Shown here: in pieces, positions 21,891 through 33,528 of the stretch | How the letters are laid out: every line of letters starts with the position of its first letter | Position numbering within the stretch: the stretch's first letter is position 1 | NCBI GenBank assembly: GCA_033819885.1 | Contig: JAQYUZ010000016.1 | Span: 62,001 to 126,000 of the forward strand | DNA from: Microbotryomycetes sp. JL201 | Lineage: Eukaryota > Basidiomycota > Microbotryomycetes | Reading direction: 5' to 3' | Length of the DNA: 64,000 bases | The notes under the pieces: model-generated | What the model was told of the DNA's origin: nothing | What the model saw: the letters and a program-made list of their open reading frames with translations, nothing else | The model's database searches: none | Program-made: the position numbers and the translations under genes

Positions 21891-22997
21891 ATGACGCACC
21901 AGACACACTCGCGCATCGCCGTGCCCGTCGTGCATGACGTCCTCGGAACCTTGTTTCCACCACAGCATGCCGCCGTGCCTCTCAAAGAGCACATGTTGCC
22001 CAACGTCAACCAGGACCTGATTCTCGCCGTTGTAGACGACTGGTTTCACAGCAGCCAGCGCGATTTCACATGTCAGTCAGCTCGTGTATCAACCAGTCCC
22101 GCTTCCAATTGCCGCCGCGTCATTCTGCACGTCTGACACACATCACTCTTCGATCGGTGGGGCGCCGCATTTGCCGCGCACAATCCTGATAGACTTGTCA
22201 ATGAACGGCAAATACGTGCAAGTATCTCCAACTGACGATAGGCATCCATCTCGTCAGCCCGAACTGACCAACAACGTGCGCAGACCGATCGGACAGATCC
22301 TCAAAGCCAGTCTGCCGAGGGTCTTGGTCGAAAAGGGCCTATTGAGCCCCGACAAAGCCTCGACGTTCGACATCTCTCCAGTCACATCCATCCTATCGTC
22401 CGTTCCCCCTCGGCCATCGTTCATGGGCCTTCACACGGCCTTGTCGACATGCAAGTCGGTCGAGTTTAAACTCGTTGCCGCCACAAACGGCGCCGCACAA
22501 ACGACACGTCAACTGTTTAACAATGCACTTGAACCTCAGGAAAGCGAAAAATGGGAAATATTCAGTTGCGACGAAATTCAAACTGCAAAACCAGCCCCGG
22601 CCGTCTACGAAGCTGTCTGGCACAAACTCGGCATGCACGACAAGGCTTCCAGGCGAGCTTGGTTCGTTGCGTCGCACACATGGCAAGTTTGAATCTCACA
22701 CTCTGTGTCATTGCAAAAGCTTACAATGTTCCTCGTGAATGCATGCAGGGACTTGTTTGCAGCGAAAAAGGCAGGGCAAGTTTCAGCGCCGCCCTTTCTT
22801 CGACCTTTTAGTGGTCATTGCTGACATGTCTACACTTATCGTATGACAGTTTCATGACCGCATGGACGGCATACGAAGAACATTTGCCCCTGCCCGAATT
22901 ATGGGGCGAGACCGACATTGTGGCCAAAGATCTCGAAGACGCGGCTCGTCAAATTATTGCAAAAGAAGAGGAAAGAGCGAAAAACGAATTCATGTAG
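21891..22997 (+). CDS. Haloacid dehalogenase-like hydrolase (2-haloacid dehalogenase type II group)
   Basis: Exons 21891-22071, 22193-22682, 22749-22775 (27 nt) and 22850-22997 sum to 282 codons. HAD motifs are in order: the nucleophile Asp in HDVLGTLF, motif II in AATNGAAQTT, the motif III lysine in AKPAPAVYEAV and motif IV at ASHTWDLFAAKKAG, which is only produced by splicing. The second and third introns both have gcaagt donors (GC-AG) at 22683 and 22776, and no GT alternative keeps the motif. A 62-nt segment at 22229-22290 resembles an intron, yet removing it shifts the frame by one base, so I leave it in as about 21 extra residues before PIGQILKASLPR. The natural substrate is unknown; fungal homologues hydrolyse small phosphate or halogenated acids. 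Confidence 0.82.
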
Positions 22998-23145
22998 CAG
23001 CATTGAATGCTTGCAACAATCAGACAGTCGCAAAAAGCGAGAGCGAGCCATTGTTCTGTGCACGGTCGCGGTCCGTGCGCTCCTGAACGCAACTGCGATC
23101 GATCATTTAGTTCTCCCATTGTTTGTGCTTCGTATCGTACCACAA

Positions 23146-25343
23146 ATGCCACCCATAGCGACAGCTCTCAAGTTTCTACATCGCAACGACAATATCTCAT
23201 CGCTCTCGTTCTCAAACGTCAACACTGTTGCGCCACCACGCATTGATCAACAGGACAATGGCTCCGCCCCAAGATCGCGCTTCAGCGCCGACACGGTGAC
23301 TACAGTCAGGTCTCCTCCGCTCAAGCAAATTGCTAGGCATTTCAAGAGAGGCGATGAGCATGTCGAGGCCCTTCGTTCGCCGCTGAGGTCGGCTCGACTA
23401 GGCCATAAGCAGAGCGCGAGTCAAGGGAGTGTACAGTGGGCCGGGACAGTAAAGCACGAGAAAAGCTTTGGCAGGGGTCGTCAGCATTCAGAGTGAGTGC
23501 GCAAAATTTTGGTCCGGGCAAGGGGACACGGCTGATGCAATGCGAACTGTCCAGAGGTGCGGGATGCGTAGAGTCAGCAACGGTTCAAGGTCCGATCTTA
23601 GACAGCACAGAAAATGCACGTGCACCTTTTGCTGCTCCCACTTGTCCACTGCCTCGACCTCCATTACAGGCATCTGTTCCGCCACTGAAGCCGAGCCAGC
23701 TGCCACCCCGATCCGATTCGCGCCAGGCTCCCCTCGGACGGAACCTTGAAACGACAGAACGGGTTGTTGCAGCGTGTTCTATTGTCCCCAGTCAGGATCC
23801 CTCGGGCCCCGCCAAACCAGCAGTTGGTGTACCAGAAAACTTGCGAAAGCGACCGAAACCTCCTCTATTCAAACCACTGCTTGTGTGCCCTCCAGCTTCT
23901 TTCGACGTACTTAATCGCTCTGATGCATCGTTGTTGGTCAAACTCGACGTTGGGGGAACGACGTTCTCTACAACGGCGGGGACATTGACCATTGGAGAAG
24001 CAGAGAGGACCGGAAAGCTGGGCAAGTTTGTGAAAGAGGTCGTCGAAGAGGCGAGACAAAAGGCAAAAGCGCAGAAAGAGCTCGAGTCTGTGTACCAGGC
24101 ATTCAGTCGGCACACACTGCTCTTGTCAGACGATGAAAACGAAGCTCTACCTATGCCCGCGGCTCGTCGCGTCAAGCCGGAGAAAAGTATGACATCCATC
24201 CCGGTCTTGCCGACTTGGACTACCATGGCGCCGACCAAATCAGACGACTTTGAAAGATTGGGTCCAGTGACAATAGAAACATTGTCACCGAGCATGACCC
24301 GTCTCTTTCAGTTTCCGAAACCGCCGCTCCTTGTACCGTCTCCTCAACCCGATCATCGCATCAAATCTCTAGTCCCGTCACTCGTCTCACCACGTGAGGT
24401 CCCTTCCTCGACACAGGAGTCTCCGAATTTCGTCAAATGCACGTTGTCACCGACAGACGTACTTTCACCTGCTTTCGTAAACAGACTGACACAAACTCCG
24501 ACGACGGCAGAGCCTTTTGACAAAGCTCTCGGCCCATTCTTTCAAGCTCTCAAACTCAAACAGCAACGAGAGCAACAACAAAAGCGCCCAGATGCTTTTC
24601 CAGCAAAAATGCACGTCAAGAATCGCGTCGAAAACGTCGTGAAGAGGCAAACAAGCGTTGGTTCCACTCAGTCGGCTAGGATCCATCGCAAAACGAGTCT
24701 GTCAAAGAGGTTCCAGCTAGCATTGCCACCTACTGGACCTCAACGTCGTGCTCAGCGTCGTCAAGCGAGGTACAGGAAGCTTCAAATTCACGTTCAACAA
24801 CAACGCGGACTTCAAAGTCCAAAAGACGAGCTCAAAGACCAAGTCGCGTCGAGCGATTGCGTACCTAGTTTGACATCTGGTTCAACCTGCTGTTCTTCTC
24901 CTCTGGCCGCATCAGATGATCAAGGCATATCTGTTCGAGAAGCAGACTCGGGCGACGAACCTGCTCGAACGTTTACAATCTTTCTCGACAGAGACTCGAC
25001 TCCATACCCCGCAATCTTGTCTTTCCTACGAGACGGTCATCTTCCGCCTACATTCAAACTCTTCAGCTCAGCTTCGTCCTTGGACGAGATTTCAATCTTG
25101 CTCCGAATGAACCCGTTGATCGGATTCGAGATGGTTGCCGATTTGACGAGGATCATTCACGAAGCTCAATGGTTGGGCATGACTCGTCTGGTCACAGTTT
25201 GCGTTGAAGAGCAAAAGAATATCTTGAGCTTGTTGTCTCGCATCGAAGTTGGTCGGCAGGGGGCGAGCCCGCTCAACCAAAGAGACGACGACGAGCAACG
25301 ACGAGCGATAATGAGGCAGAGGGCAGAAGCAGGTTGGATTTGA
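23146..25343 (+). CDS. BTB/POZ (T1-type) domain protein with the domain split by a long insert
   Basis: Exons 23146-23492 and 23555-25343, intron 62 nt, about 711 residues. Most of the protein is proline/serine-rich and disordered. At about residue 240 there is LLVKLDVGGTTFSTTAGTLT, the beginning of a potassium-channel-tetramerisation type BTB fold. The matching second half (FTIFLDRDSTPYPAILSFLR, then DGHLP) appears only near residue 587, followed by helical sequence. So roughly 320 residues, mostly low-complexity, are inserted into the fold. BTB domains of this type oligomerise and often serve as cullin-3 adaptors; function here is unknown. The start is the first ATG of the frame with intron-compatible context. 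Confidence 0.8.
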
Positions 25344-25390
25344 ACAACGTTTGTGCTTTGAGTACACTTGGATAGGCTGGCTCGCGCGTG

Positions 25391-27151
25391 CTAAGCGATG
25401 GTCTCTTCCAAGATCGATTTGAGCATCAATTCGTCACCTTTGAGCCACTTTTCAGTCATTTTCCCTTGCCATCTCCCCCTGCCACCACCTTTTATCCTTC
25501 CTTGAAACTTTTGAACGACAAGTTGACCAGCTTTGGCCACGAGCGAGTCTGAGCCTACAATAATCAGCGAGCCTGGAGCTGATGAGGGATTGCCTGGAGT
25601 TCCGGCGCTCGCCAACATAAGTAGACATTGCCCTTCCTTGGACAAAGATTCAAGACGAGTCCTGAGAGCTGTGCTGACCGCACTCAGGAATTCGAGGTTG
25701 TTGGTGGCGTCTTCTTCTTTGAACAGTATTCCGTAACGCAGTTGAGCTGAACTCTGAGGCTCACTGTCCGTCCAAAGCTGCTCCGCCAATAAGACAGCTA
25801 GCTCATCTCGCAACTTTTTGACTGCCCTCAAAGACTCTGTCGCCGTCACTTTGAGCGTCGAAATTCGGTCGGCGAGCTCGTTCTGGGCGCAGCCGAGGTC
25901 CGTAGTAGCTTGTCTCAGGATGTGTTGTCCGAGAGAGAGTTGCCGCAAGACGCGTGGTCCAACGCAAAAGTACACACGGGCATTCGTGCCGCGGATCACC
26001 GTCGTCACGGGCGAGATGAACAAGGATTGCAGAAAAGACAAAGATGGAAAGTGTGTGCCACAGCATCTTTGAGGACAATCACGTTATTGTCCCAGGTCGT
26101 TGAAAATGATGTCACGCGACTCACGGGTTTTCGTCGATTTTTCCTATCGCCACTGTCCTCATGACAGGTCGCCGATCTGTCGATCCATTCGCGTCAATGT
26201 AATCTGTAGGAACTTTTTCACCCAATTCAACGCCGTCTTGTCCAGCCAGCTGCATCTTGACCTGCAGTCGATGGCCAGCTTGTATCGCCTGGTTGCACAG
26301 TTCTTGCACGCGAGCCAAGTCTTCCGCGGATGGCGCTTTCGGCAATTCGATGTAGCACAGCTCTGGAGCCTTGGTCAATGACCATGCGACCGTATCCAGG
26401 CCGAATTGTCGTTCAAGTATGGCAGACAGGAGCTGTGGATTGGGTTACGAATCACCGCGTGGTTCGTAAACTTGCAAGTTGCAGCTGAACTCACATGCTG
26501 TCCAGTATGCTGGCACATCAGGTCTTGCCTACGCTCCGTGTCAATCTTGACCAGAACTTCGGTGCCAACGTCGATAGGCCCTGACGCAAAGTGGATCGCG
26601 TCGAGGTTGCGTCGCTGGACATCGGTGACTGACACGGCTTGGGCTTCGTCGAATTTGTCTCCAACCTTCGGTGTTATAGAACCATGGTCGCATGGCTGTC
26701 CGCCACCCTCTGGGAACAACACTGCAAAAAAGCAATCAGAATGATCGAGGTTCCGACGCCACCCGACGAGTAGACCTCTCGCGAGGACTGACCAGTGTCT
26801 TCGAGCTCGATCTCCCAAATTTCAGATTTTGATACGCGAGTCGCGGTGCCCGATGACTTGTTTTTGGCCTTTGCTTTAGGTGCAGACGCCGTGTCTGCCT
26901 CTCTTTGCCGTTTGTCGCACCTGATCACCTTTGTCACGAGCTCTACCAGCAGAGGATCGCCTGCCGAAGGCTCAAGAATATGTCAGCATGTCTGTCGATC
27001 TGATTGTGAACGATTGTGACTCGCGTTGGCACGCAAGCAGGCCAACATAACGCCGCTCGGGCAATTCAAAGTCATGCACGAGGTAATCATCCGGCGTCGC
27101 AGTCGCTTTTGATGGCAACAAGTGCGGTGGCGTTGCCTGTGTGCTCAGCAT
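25391..27151 (-). CDS. Cytosolic alanyl-tRNA editing protein (AlaX/AARSD1-like)
   Basis: Five exons: 27151-27025, 26960-26793, 26721-26495, 26432-26125 and 26066-25391, giving 501 residues. The first intron (27024-26961) starts gcgagt, a GC-AG intron; splicing it produces VGLLACQRDPLLVELVTKV, which aligns with the conserved start of AARSD1. Later landmarks are VLFPEGGGQP, the zinc ligands in QHTGQHLLSA (HxxxH, across a splice) and CCGTHF (CxxxH, across a splice), and a C-terminal region ending in a GGGRGRWQGK-type motif. Such proteins hydrolyse mischarged Ser- or Gly-tRNA-Ala in trans. The protein is longer than animal AARSD1, mostly from the N-terminal leader and an inserted stretch around residues 60-80. 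Confidence 0.92.
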
Positions 27152-27335
27152 ATCTGGACAGAGCAAGCGAACAAGAGCACGCGGTCCTCCGCCTTTCCTG
27201 TTTGAGGCCCGAGCGCAATCCTCACCCGAGTCAACGGAACCTCGTAGAACGGTACGCATTACAACACGTGGCACACATGGCACACATAAATATTACTTGG
27301 ACCATCGAATGGCGATGCACATTATAACCATCAAG

Positions 27336-30300
27336 TCAAGTCCGTCCGAGCTTGCGCTCGGCCTGCTTGAGCGTCGTCTTCGTCCGACTCAGCTCGCTCT
27401 GCACCTGACTAAGCTCTTCCAACAGCTGAGCTCTCGTCTTACTCTCTCTACCCTTTGCTTCCTCGAGTTCTTCTTGCAAATCTTGAATCTCGTCCCTCAG
27501 ATCTTGCACCTGGTTCTCGAGCTCGCGCGATTTGACAGAATCTTCTGCAGGCCGGTCCTGCTGCCGTGCTATCTCGGCTTGGGCAGCCGAAAATTGCTCA
27601 GACAGCTTGGCCTTGTCAGCTTCAGTCGCCTCGATGCGACTTTGCAAAGCTCGCTTTTCTTGTCGGACTTGTTCTAAATTTTGAGTCAAGCTGCGCAGGC
27701 ACATTGAGGCAAGGTCACTCGCTGTCACTTGAGCCAAAAGACACAGAGAGTGAGAACGTACTCATTCAGACGCTCTAGCATCGATGCCTCCTTTTCAGAC
27801 GACACCGCCACGCGTTCTTCGAGCTCAACGAGCTGTCGACGTTCACCGCGATCAGCTTACAGCATCAATTAAGCCAGAAAGGTCATGCGCACCTGTTTCT
27901 TGGCCGCTTCAAGGTTCGCTTGGGTCTCTTGCGAAACTTGCAATGCTTTGTCCGCATCGATCCCACGCTTCTTCGCGTCCGCATCAAACTCGGTCAGCCG
28001 TTCAATGAGACTGGCATCTTGAGCAATCAAGTTGCGTATCCTTTGCACCAGACCAACAAGAGAAAACGCCTCGGAGGAAACATCGGACGACGTGAAAGCA
28101 GCCTTCAGCGTTGCCAAGCTCTCCGAGGTCGACGTCGACGTTCGTGACGGAACGACGCTCCACAAATCTCGCAATATCTGCTCTTGCTCTTCAAGCTGCC
28201 CTTCCAGCTGCGCGACCCGAGCTGTCGTGTCGTCCAAATCGACTTTGAGTTGACGTTCGGCATCTCGAGCGATATCGAGGTCTCGCTGGACACCATCGAG
28301 ACCCTCCAAATGATGAGCATGTTCGCCAAGTCTGTGCTCGAGGTCGGCATGACTCGATTCGAGATTGTCCCTTTCGAGTCTCGTCTGTTCCAACTCGAGC
28401 TGCAAATGGTCTCGCTCCGCACTGAGAGCGTGCAATTGCTCCTGCAAGCTGTTGTGCAGGTCTTCGGTGACTGCACCTGCCGAGGCCATAGACAGAGCTT
28501 CAAATTGTGTGGCAGCCTGTTCAAAGTGGGAATCGACTGCCGAAGCAAGGTACGATGGCAAGTCGGCGTGGTCGGCTTCGTCATCAAAGGGCGGCACTTC
28601 TCGAAGTGCACTGCCGAGAGGAGACCCTCTGCGGTGTCGTCTCAAAACGTCTCCTATAGCATGAGAAATTTTTGTGCGCTCCGCGAGAAGCGCTGCAACT
28701 TCGTCGCGCGAACCGCCCTCGGGAACTGACACTCGATCAACGTCTCGACTGGCTTGACCATCTGCGAGACGAGCGCGCTCGAGCTCTTCTTCGAGTTCGT
28801 CAACCCTTCGTTCAGCTTCGACTGTCCGGTGCTCTGTTTGTGCCAATTCCATTTCTGCGTGTTGCGCCCTCTCGCTCGCCTCTTGAGCGAGACGTCGGGC
28901 CTCATCCAGTTGTTGCTCAACTTGATCATTCGCTAGCCCAGATTGGCGCGTTCTCTCGAGCTCTTGACTGGCAAGATCCGCGCTCTCTTGACTTTGCCTC
29001 AACTGTTCTCGAACATCTTCAATCTCGTATCGCATCTGCTCAAGCTCGAGCTTGGCATCGTCAGCCAATCGTCGATGCGTCGCAGCTTCAGACTTTGTCG
29101 CGTCATGCTGTTCTCGTGTCTGATCGAGCTCGTCTTCAACTTGCTGCAGCCTAGACTGGTCGTCTGACCTCGTCGCCTTGTGGCTAGCTAGCGCCTCTTC
29201 ATTTTCGCGTTTCGCCGCTTCAACGGCCCTCTTAAGATCTTCGACTTGCGTCTCAAGTTCGACAATCCTAGCTTCGTCTTGCGCGCGAGCGAACCCTCCT
29301 CCTACAAGAGCTGGCGAGCCAAGAGGCGATCCTGCAGGTCTGCCGGTCGGTACGAACGCATCCTTGTTGCCAGCGTACAAATGAGGTCCCTCAAACCTGT
29401 CCGACACTTGTCTCGAGTGAACACTGTTGAATGGCGAAGAAAACGTCCCAAACCCGTTTGGTGAGAACGCGGCAGATGAGGATTGAATAGGCGTATGAGA
29501 CGACCAAGCTCGTTCTTCATCCTCGCGCCTCTTGAGCGCGAGAGCGAGAACTCCGGCAGTATGCCTGAGTAATCGAGTGCGCAGCTCGGACTCTTTCCAG
29601 CCGACTTTGTACATATCGGCCGAGATGGCATCGATCTTGGCAGTGGCGGTGGCCACCTGTTGCTCAGCTTGCTCGCGTGTGACCCTTGATTTGGACGCAG
29701 CAGTGGAAGTTGCCGCAGGCGAAGATTCGTTGGAAGGCCCTGACAAGCGCACGAGCTTGGCCGCCGAGTCTTTCAAGCGGTTCTCCAGTGCGAGAGATCT
29801 AGTCAGAGATGCAATCTTGGAAGACAACTGCGCATGTTCCTGACATTGTTTCAAGGCAACCTGTTAGAATGAGTGCGGCATTCGGCTTGACGACGCTGAG
29901 CTCACTTTTTTCAGCGCTTGCATCTCCTCCCACTCTAAGATCTCGAAGTCCTTGGCTTCAAGTTCCGCTTGTCCGCTGAGCAGTTCAATCATTATGGCAT
30001 CTTTGCCTGCGCCTGCCGCGCTGCCGTCCGAGCCGCCTCCAGAAGACATGGGTGACCTCGCCCGGAGACCTGCCGAGAGGGAGTTGCTTTGATAACTGGC
30101 GTTCATCGTCGACGAGACGTTGCGTGAAGCTGATGACGTGCTCAAAGTCCTGGCATGACTGGTAGGCAAGGTCTGAGGATGTCCATACCCGACATCTGAC
30201 TGTTTCGCGTTTGAAGCAGCAACAACTTGCCGAGCGTGAGAATTCCCAGCCGAGTAATCTTCGCCCTTCGACTCGTCTGCAGCAGAATATGGAGAGTTGT

Positions 30301-30899
30301 ATTGACGCTGCTGTGGTCCTCCTGTCGCCGCACTGTACTCGTGCTCGTGCTGGAAACTTTGTCGAGTTGGCTCAACGCGACCGCTCGAGCTCGTCGCGGA
30401 CAAAAAGCTTTCGATCCCGGACTGTGTTGACGAGCCATTGTGATCGCTATACAGAGGTCGAGTGGGCGCTGCTTGATACCGAGCGTCGAAGGATTGAGCT
30501 CCAGACGATGACGGACCAGCCGCGCTGCTGCTTGTTGAGCCTACAGGCGATTGCAGAGGCTCGGTAGCGCCCTGCGTAGACGCTGACGAGCTCGCATTTG
30601 AGCCGCCAAAGATCCGGCGCTTGAGGCAACACGAGGCGCAGGTCAGCGATGTTTGGGGAAACGAACAAGAGCCGACGAGATGCAGCAACGATTCAGCACA
30701 AGCATACGAGGCTGCTCACCATTCTGTCTTTCGTCACCTCCAACCGTGGCCGCACTCCGAGCGTGGGAGACAAAATGTGCTCGTTCACTGTGAAAGGTCG
30801 AGACGCAGCACCCAAGCTCCGCCGTCCTGCTGCGTCCGAAGCTTTGAATACTGAATTCTCAATTTGCAAGAGGAAACTATCATGAAGTTACCGAGACAT
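27336..30899 (-). CDS. Long coiled-coil protein with an Uds1 (up-regulated during septation) domain
   Basis: Firm exons are 30619-29906, 29860-27893, 27832-27762 and 27690-27336, with an upstream exon ending at 30720 whose frame reads SPTLGVRPRLEVTKDRM. The 5' end is not settled. An ATG at 30899 (MSR) joined through a 75-nt intron is one possibility; otherwise the ATG just before the intron at 30719 is the start. After a Ser/Gln-rich disordered region, AIMIELLSGQAELEAKDFEI, then LEWEEMQALKK and SKIASLTRSLALENRL, match the Uds1 domain. About 650 residues of almost continuous heptad coiled coil follow. Proteins with this domain are tied to septation in filamentous fungi; the role here is inferred only. 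Confidence 0.85.
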
Positions 30900-31106
30900 T
30901 CGCGATGTGTCAGACAAAAAAAAATCTGGGCGCGACTAAGTCTTCTTAATGCCGACCGATTCCTAACCCCCCAACAAAGCATGAACAGTGCACAGGAAAG
31001 CTGATATTATTGTCACGTGCTACAGCATGCCACTCTAAAGCGTCTTGCCGTCCTTGCCAGTGCGTTTCGGCCCGAAGTTGAGCCAAGCGATCGAACCTTG
31101 ACGAAA

Positions 31107-31926
31107 TCACGCCACTTTCAGCTCTGAATGCTTGCACTGCAGGGAAATGATGAAAGCACAGACTCACCATTGAGATACGTTGCGTAAGCGAGCCATCCGC
31201 AGTACGGCGCAAGGAGCCAACCTGCCGTCTCGTCTACTTTGAAAGCTTCACGCGTCAAGACCCAAGTCATCGGTGTCAGAATCGAGATGTCAACGAGAGC
31301 GGCCCATGGCTTTCTGGCGCCAAAGAACAACTGAGTCAAGAGAGAAGCAGGTGAGCACGAGCCGCACAGAGAGTCATCAAGGAACGTACCGGAGTCCAGA
31401 TGACGTTCAATGCGTACTGCAACCAGTACAAGCTGAACGCACTGCCGGCGAGACCGCGACGTGCAGTTCCAGGAGGTGACTGGTCGAATGCCTTGACCAA
31501 CAGATGGCTCGCCCAACCCTGTACGAACGGATCTCAGCGTTCGCCACTTTCGCTTGTTTTGTCAGGCACGTGCGCTCTTACCATGCTTGCGTAAAGTAGA
31601 GTCCATACAATCGGGAAAGCGAGCCTCGGAGGTTGTCCCTGTCGATATAGTGATCTGTAAGCTGCCGACCCGGAGTGAAACCCATTCGAATCCTTTTCCA
31701 TGACATACAGGCGGCTTGCGAAGAGGCTGGTACCACGAGGTCATGCTCGTCTTGGTGAGCATGCCAGTGATGTTGCCAATCGCCAAGGGCAAAGCGACAG
31801 CAGCGATCGGGCTCCGCGCGATCTTAAAGCAGATCTCTGGAAGTTCAACAGGCACTATCGCGGGGCGGAACTGTATCAGTACATCTCAAGTACTAGCTAC
31901 GGGCTGCTGATCACTGGTCGTCGCAT
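31107..31926 (-). CDS. TspO/MBR family membrane protein
   Basis: The core exons 31638-31582, 31518-31390 and 31330-31168 give QPPRLAFPIVWTLLYASMGW, then LYWLQYALNVIWTPLFFGAR and WLLAPYCGWLAYATYLN. These are the five-helix TspO signature, including the conserved Trp/Pro/Asn pattern. Helix 1 (SPIAAVALPLAIGNITG) lies in exon 31870-31709. That frame has no ATG, so I add a 12-nt first exon 31926-31915 (MRRP) and a 44-nt intron. The 3' end is also uncertain: a 44-nt intron after YLN gives a stop at 31107, while reading through gives one at 31118. TspO proteins bind tetrapyrroles and sterols in mitochondrial or ER membranes and respond to stress. Confidence 0.8.
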
Positions 31927-32203
31927 CGGAAGCTTGAACAAGCGGATAATGTCAACGTCATGCGCGGACAGCGCCTGGACCAGGATGTGCGGAACAGCAG
32001 GCGCGATTCCAACCGTCGTAGCCTGCAGCAGAATCCAACGTAACGAGGCAAGACTCGACTGACTGGCGTGGTTTGTGGAGCAGTCACGGCTCCCGGACGC
32101 GCAGCGCAGCACGCCGCACAATTTCCTCGGAAATTCTGCATGAAGTGAGCACTTTCTCTTAGACTAGCGAGATTTCCGCTTTTAGTTTTGGCACTGCAAA
32201 AAT
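31927..32203. other. Spacer between TspO and SEC11 genes
   Basis: Both neighbours lie on the minus strand. The short antisense frames overlapping it have no family resemblance. It would hold the TspO promoter and the SEC11 3' untranslated region. Confidence 0.4.
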
Positions 32204-33217
32204 CTATTCCCGCTGCAGCAAAATACCCCCACCTAACACGGCCAACAATGCATACTTGAGTTTTGGAAAGTCGTTCTGATTAGCACCCCAAATTTACCAA
32301 GTCAGCCACCTGGAATCCTCGCAACCTGATCTGCAGGCGTCTTACCAACAAAATCGTCACGTATCCGACGTAGGGCACATAGCTGAGTTGGTCTGCGCGT
32401 CAGTCGACAGCGTTTCAAGCAGATTCTGACGGTGACGACATACGCAGAGACTCGGCCAACAATGTTGCTTCGCTTGAGGTATCTTGCGCCGTTGTATAGC
32501 CCGACATCGTCCGCCATGTTGTTGTCTCCTTTCGTCAAGATCCACTGTTCGTTCGAGTCCTTCCTGTAGCCCATTTCATGTAATTGCGTCAGTTCACTGT
32601 GGCGAACGAGATGGATGGATTCAGGCAAATCCCTCGAACTGACTCGTCATGCGTCTCAATGACTCGGTGCACGATCGGTACAGGTGCACCTGGAACTTTG
32701 TAAACGGTGATATCACCTAGCCTCAGCGGTGCTTTCCTAGGCATAGTCAAGAATAGCAAATCTCCTCTCTGTGAGAGGCAAAGACGGTCAGATAGGCTGC
32801 GCAGGGGCCATATCTAGGGCTGCGCACTTGTATTGCGGGTTCCATGGATTCACTGCATCATGTTCGACGAAGTAATGCTCAGTATCGAGCACCTGTATCG
32901 CTCGCCAGGACTGAGCTTGGGCCTCACCTGAGCACGACCACGACCGGGCTCTCGGTGTTGCACACGATCCCGAGGCCTTTCCACATCATCAGAGCGCCGG
33001 ACAATACGAGTGAGAAATTGAGGGCTTGAAGCAGTACCTGCATGGCACGAAACTCAGCGAGACCGCAGGATTGCGTTATGGACGCGTAGTGTGACAACGA
33101 CGTGACAGAACCCGATTCGATGGATGTACAATTGTCGAGAACATGTTTGATGGACATTGAGCTGCTTACATGTCGCAATCCAAGCCGCCTGAATGTGGCA
33201 ATCTCTTCGGCGAACAT
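32204..33217 (-). CDS. SEC11: Signal peptidase complex catalytic subunit Sec11
   Basis: Seven exons: 33217-33170, 33037-32928, 32852-32828 (25 nt), 32768-32644, 32563-32444, 32382-32346 and 32254-32204, making 171 residues. The protein starts [20 protein letters not shown], has one N-terminal membrane anchor, then the catalytic Ser in [16 protein letters not shown], His in [14 protein letters not shown] and the Asp box [11 protein letters not shown]. It ends in a short hydrophobic tail ([13 protein letters not shown]). Sec11 removes signal peptides in the ER membrane. The catalytic serine sits on the 25-nt exon. The usual SGSMEP reads SESMEP here, a Gly-to-Glu change next to the active site that follows directly from the splice and deserves a check. 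Spacing to NHP2 upstream is about 310 bp. Confidence 0.93.
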
Positions 33218-33528
33218 GACGAGCGCGGGAACGCGTGCGCTGTTGTAGAGGCGCACACAGATAAAAGCCGATTACCACAGGATGGAGCACAAAGTGGCAA
33301 CGGCAGCTTTGCTCGGTGAATCGGTTGGAGAGAGCTTTCCGGTGAAGTGAAAGAACGCACATGGCTCAAGAGCTTTCAATCTAGCAAGCTGAATAAGGAT
33401 ACAATGCAGATTATACAAGAAAGAACAGCAAGGGAAAAACGCCACGCGCCATCTAATATGTAGGAATGCGGTCCTCCTGGCAACGATAGAAGACAGGAAC
33501 CAAGCCAGACATCAGCCTCGGGGTGTAT
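33218..33528. other. Spacer between SEC11 start and NHP2 end
   Basis: Minus-strand genes on both sides, so it contains the SEC11 promoter and the NHP2 3' end. Nothing else is recognised. Confidence 0.4.

Noticed and set aside
22918-23145. Extending the BTB protein upstream to 22918
   Set aside because: That part overlaps the last exon of the HAD gene on the same strand in another frame; the ATG at 23146 lies after the HAD stop.
31137-31167. A 31-nt intron near the end of the TspO gene giving a 66-residue tail
   Set aside because: Too short for splicing; a 44-nt intron or plain read-through fits better.
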